In this document: positions 49,928 through 51,460 of the stretch, in pieces
Position numbering within the stretch: the stretch's first letter is position 1
Layout: each line of letters begins with the position of its first letter
NCBI GenBank assembly: GCA_964646405.1
Contig: CAZYDV010000005.1
Coordinates: 1 to 51,460 of the forward strand
Direction of reading: 5' to 3'
Source: CAKZSB01 sp964646405
Lineage (GTDB): Bacteria; Pseudomonadota; Gammaproteobacteria; Granulosicoccales; Granulosicoccaceae
Length of the DNA: 51,460 nucleotides
Notes under the pieces: model-generated
Told to the model about the DNA's origin: nothing
What the model saw: only the letters and a program-made list of their open reading frames with translations
Databases searched by the model: none
Position numbers and translations under genes: made by a program

Positions 49928-51439
49928 TCAGGAAGGTCTGAGGGGGATCAGCACCACCTGACCGGGTTGCACCTGCGGGGCGGTTCTAAGCGCTGTATTG
50001 CAGCGTCGCAAAGCGAGCATGGTGACGTCGAATTTGTCTGCGATCGCAGACAGGGTGTCACCGCTTCGGGCGCGATAGCGAATCACATTCGGAGTGCTGG
50101 CCCCGTTTCTGGTCAGTGCCGCATGGTGCATCTGTTCGCCAATCGACAGCACGCGCTTGTCGGCGCCGATATCGTTCCAGACACGTAATTTATCCGATTG
50201 TGTGTCGAGGGTTCGGGCGATGCTCCAGATGCTGTCGCCGGATTGCACCGTGTGGGTGGCATAGCGATAGTCCAGGTGCGTCCGATGTGCGGTGCAAACG
50301 GGTTGCCCGGTCACCGGCTGCGCGCTGCGACTCGCCGAGGTGACGCCAACAGTGAGTTTGCGGCCGATGCCGATCTTGGTGTCAGGCAGATTGTTCAGTG
50401 CGCGCAGCCGCGCGACAGAAGTCTCGTAGGTGCGCGCCAGTTCGCTCAACGAATCTCCGCTGACAACGACATGCACCTCGGGAACATTGTGCCAGGCTCG
50501 CTGCGGGTCACTTTTTATCGCCAGGTGCAAGGCTCGCGCCTGCGCTGCGGGCAATTGCAGCCGATGTGGTCCGCGTTCCGGAGACGAGTCGGCTTTGAAC
50601 GCTGGGTTCAGGCGACGCAATTCCGCTAGTTCAACGCCCGTGTGTTCGGCGATCTGTGACAGCGAAAATCTCTGCCCAAGCTCGACGGTGAGCCGCGAAG
50701 GGCGGTTGGCAATGTGTGGCAGTTCGACGCCGAATGCCTCGGGTCGCGAGATGATTTGCAGCAAGGCCAGCAAGCGTGGAACATAGGCCATCGTCTCGCG
50801 CGGCAGCGACAGGTTCCAGTAGTTGATCACCTGCGAATTGCGCCGTGCTTTAGCGATGGCGCGATCGACATTGCCCGGGCCGGTGTTGTAAGCCGCGAGT
50901 GCGAGCAGCCAGTCGCCGTCGTAGTGATCGCTAAGGGCAGTCAGAAATTGCACGGCGGCGCGCGTCGAATCTGCCGGGCTGAAGCGACCATCGTATTGAC
51001 GGTTGCGGGTGATGCCGTAGCGATCGCCGGTCTCGGGAATGAATTGCCAAAGACCGGCTGCCCGCATATGGCTCACGGCGAGCGGGTCGAATGCGCTCTC
51101 AATAGCCGGCAGCATCGCCAGTCCGGTCGGCAGACCTGCCTGCTCGAGTTCACTGACGATGGTAAACAGATAGGGTTCGGCCCGGCGCAGCGTGGCCCGC
51201 AACGCGCGGGGGCCGGCGAGGAAAAACGTGATCTGCCGCTGCACCCGCGCATTGTCCACGCCTGGCAGCTGCGGCCGCTTGCCGATTCGCGCCAGCAGAT
51301 CGTCTTCGATCAGGGTCAGCGGTCGCCGAGCGAACACGCTGGCAGTGGCGGGGTCGAGAAAGTCGTTACTGGCCGAAAAGCGTGCGCTCGCGCTCGCAAC
51401 GCTCGTGAAAAATCCGGCCGCGAACCACAAGATCAGCAT
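49928..51439 (-). CDS. mltD: MltD-like membrane-bound lytic murein transglycosylase with LysM repeats; start near window edge
   Basis: A lytic transglycosylase that cuts MurNAc-GlcNAc bonds to form 1,6-anhydro ends. The 503 residues begin with a hydrophobic signal segment (MLILWFAAGFFTSVASA). The SLT domain has catalytic Glu114 in LPAIESAFDPLA, then AAGLWQFIPETGDRYG and ALAAYNTGPGNVDRAI. Three clear LysM domains follow (VVSGDSLSELARTY, VQSGDSIWSIARTL, ARSGDTLSAIADKF) and a fourth, weaker one just before them (LGQRFSLSQIAEHTGVELAE). The ATG at 51439 is used, but the frame stays open for the last seven codons of the window, so the true start could lie beyond. No lipobox is visible in this reading, unlike E. 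coli MltD. Confidence 0.9.
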   Translation of the reverse strand: MLILWFAAGFFTSVASASARFSASNDFLDPATASVFARRPLTLIEDDLLARIGKRPQLPGVDNARVQRQITFFLAGPRALRATLRRAEPYLFTIVSELEQAGLPTGLAMLPAIESAFDPLAVSHMRAAGLWQFIPETGDRYGITRNRQYDGRFSPADSTRAAVQFLTALSDHYDGDWLLALAAYNTGPGNVDRAIAKARRNSQVINYWNLSLPRETMAYVPRLLALLQIISRPEAFGVELPHIANRPSRLTVELGQRFSLSQIAEHTGVELAELRRLNPAFKADSSPERGPHRLQLPAAQARALHLAIKSDPQRAWHNVPEVHVVVSGDSLSELARTYETSVARLRALNNLPDTKIGIGRKLTVGVTSASRSAQPVTGQPVCTAHRTHLDYRYATHTVQSGDSIWSIARTLDTQSDKLRVWNDIGADKRVLSIGEQMHHAALTRNGASTPNVIRYRARSGDTLSAIADKFDVTMLALRRCNTALRTAPQVQPGQVVLIPLRPS

Positions 51440-51460
51440 TTGGGCTGTCAGGAAAACAGG

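Overview
The window reads as chromosomal DNA of a free-living gammaproteobacterium, by eye a little above 50% G+C. The evidence is gene content and neighbourhoods: rne and rluC are divergent, tsaE-amidase-mutL-miaA run in the enterobacterial order, dapD sits beside a YffB-like gene, and GuaA, RNase E and CysM are strongly E. coli-like. The genus cannot be fixed from the sequence. An endonuclease-type MutL, a TAXI-TRAP carboxylate transporter and a Pel exopolysaccharide locus would suit an aquatic biofilm former. No transposase, integrase, phage gene, CRISPR array or defence system was seen.

Layout. 0-5.8 kb: the end of guaA, a 600-base leader region with a perfect FNR/Anr-type box and a long hairpin, an OmpA-like porin, a small TPR lipoprotein, a DinG/YoaA helicase and tsaB. 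5.8-10.5 kb: a phytanoyl-CoA dioxygenase-like enzyme and a TAXI-type TRAP system (binding protein plus fused permease). 10.5-15.8 kb, minus strand: an L,D-transpeptidase, then a compact run uraH-dapC-dapD-arsC-like-alkD that mixes purine degradation, diaminopimelate synthesis and alkylation repair. 16-22 kb: a PLP deaminase-like enzyme, envelope proteins, an orphan Fe3+ ABC permease with a Fur-like box, tRNA-Ser(UGA), a YccA-type membrane protein and a 61-residue membrane protein.

22.2-35.0 kb, minus strand: a complete seven-gene Pel operon in the order pelC-D-E-F-G-A-B, a rotation of the P. aeruginosa order pelABCDEFG. PelD keeps the c-di-GMP I-site, PelF and PelG would make and move the polymer, PelA is a hydrolase/deacetylase, and PelB/PelC form the outer-membrane exit. 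Phased TGTC repeats lie just upstream. Divergent from it is xdhC-guaD (purine catabolism).

37.7-51.5 kb: rne with a long leader, rluC, sppA, tsaE, a Tat-type amidase, mutL, miaA, cysM (where E. coli has hfq), an FHA protein and an MltD-like lytic transglycosylase that reaches the window edge. Cell-wall remodelling (Ldt, amidase, MltD, OmpA-like protein), t6A/i6A tRNA modification (TsaB, TsaE, MiaA) and envelope/biofilm export recur across the window.
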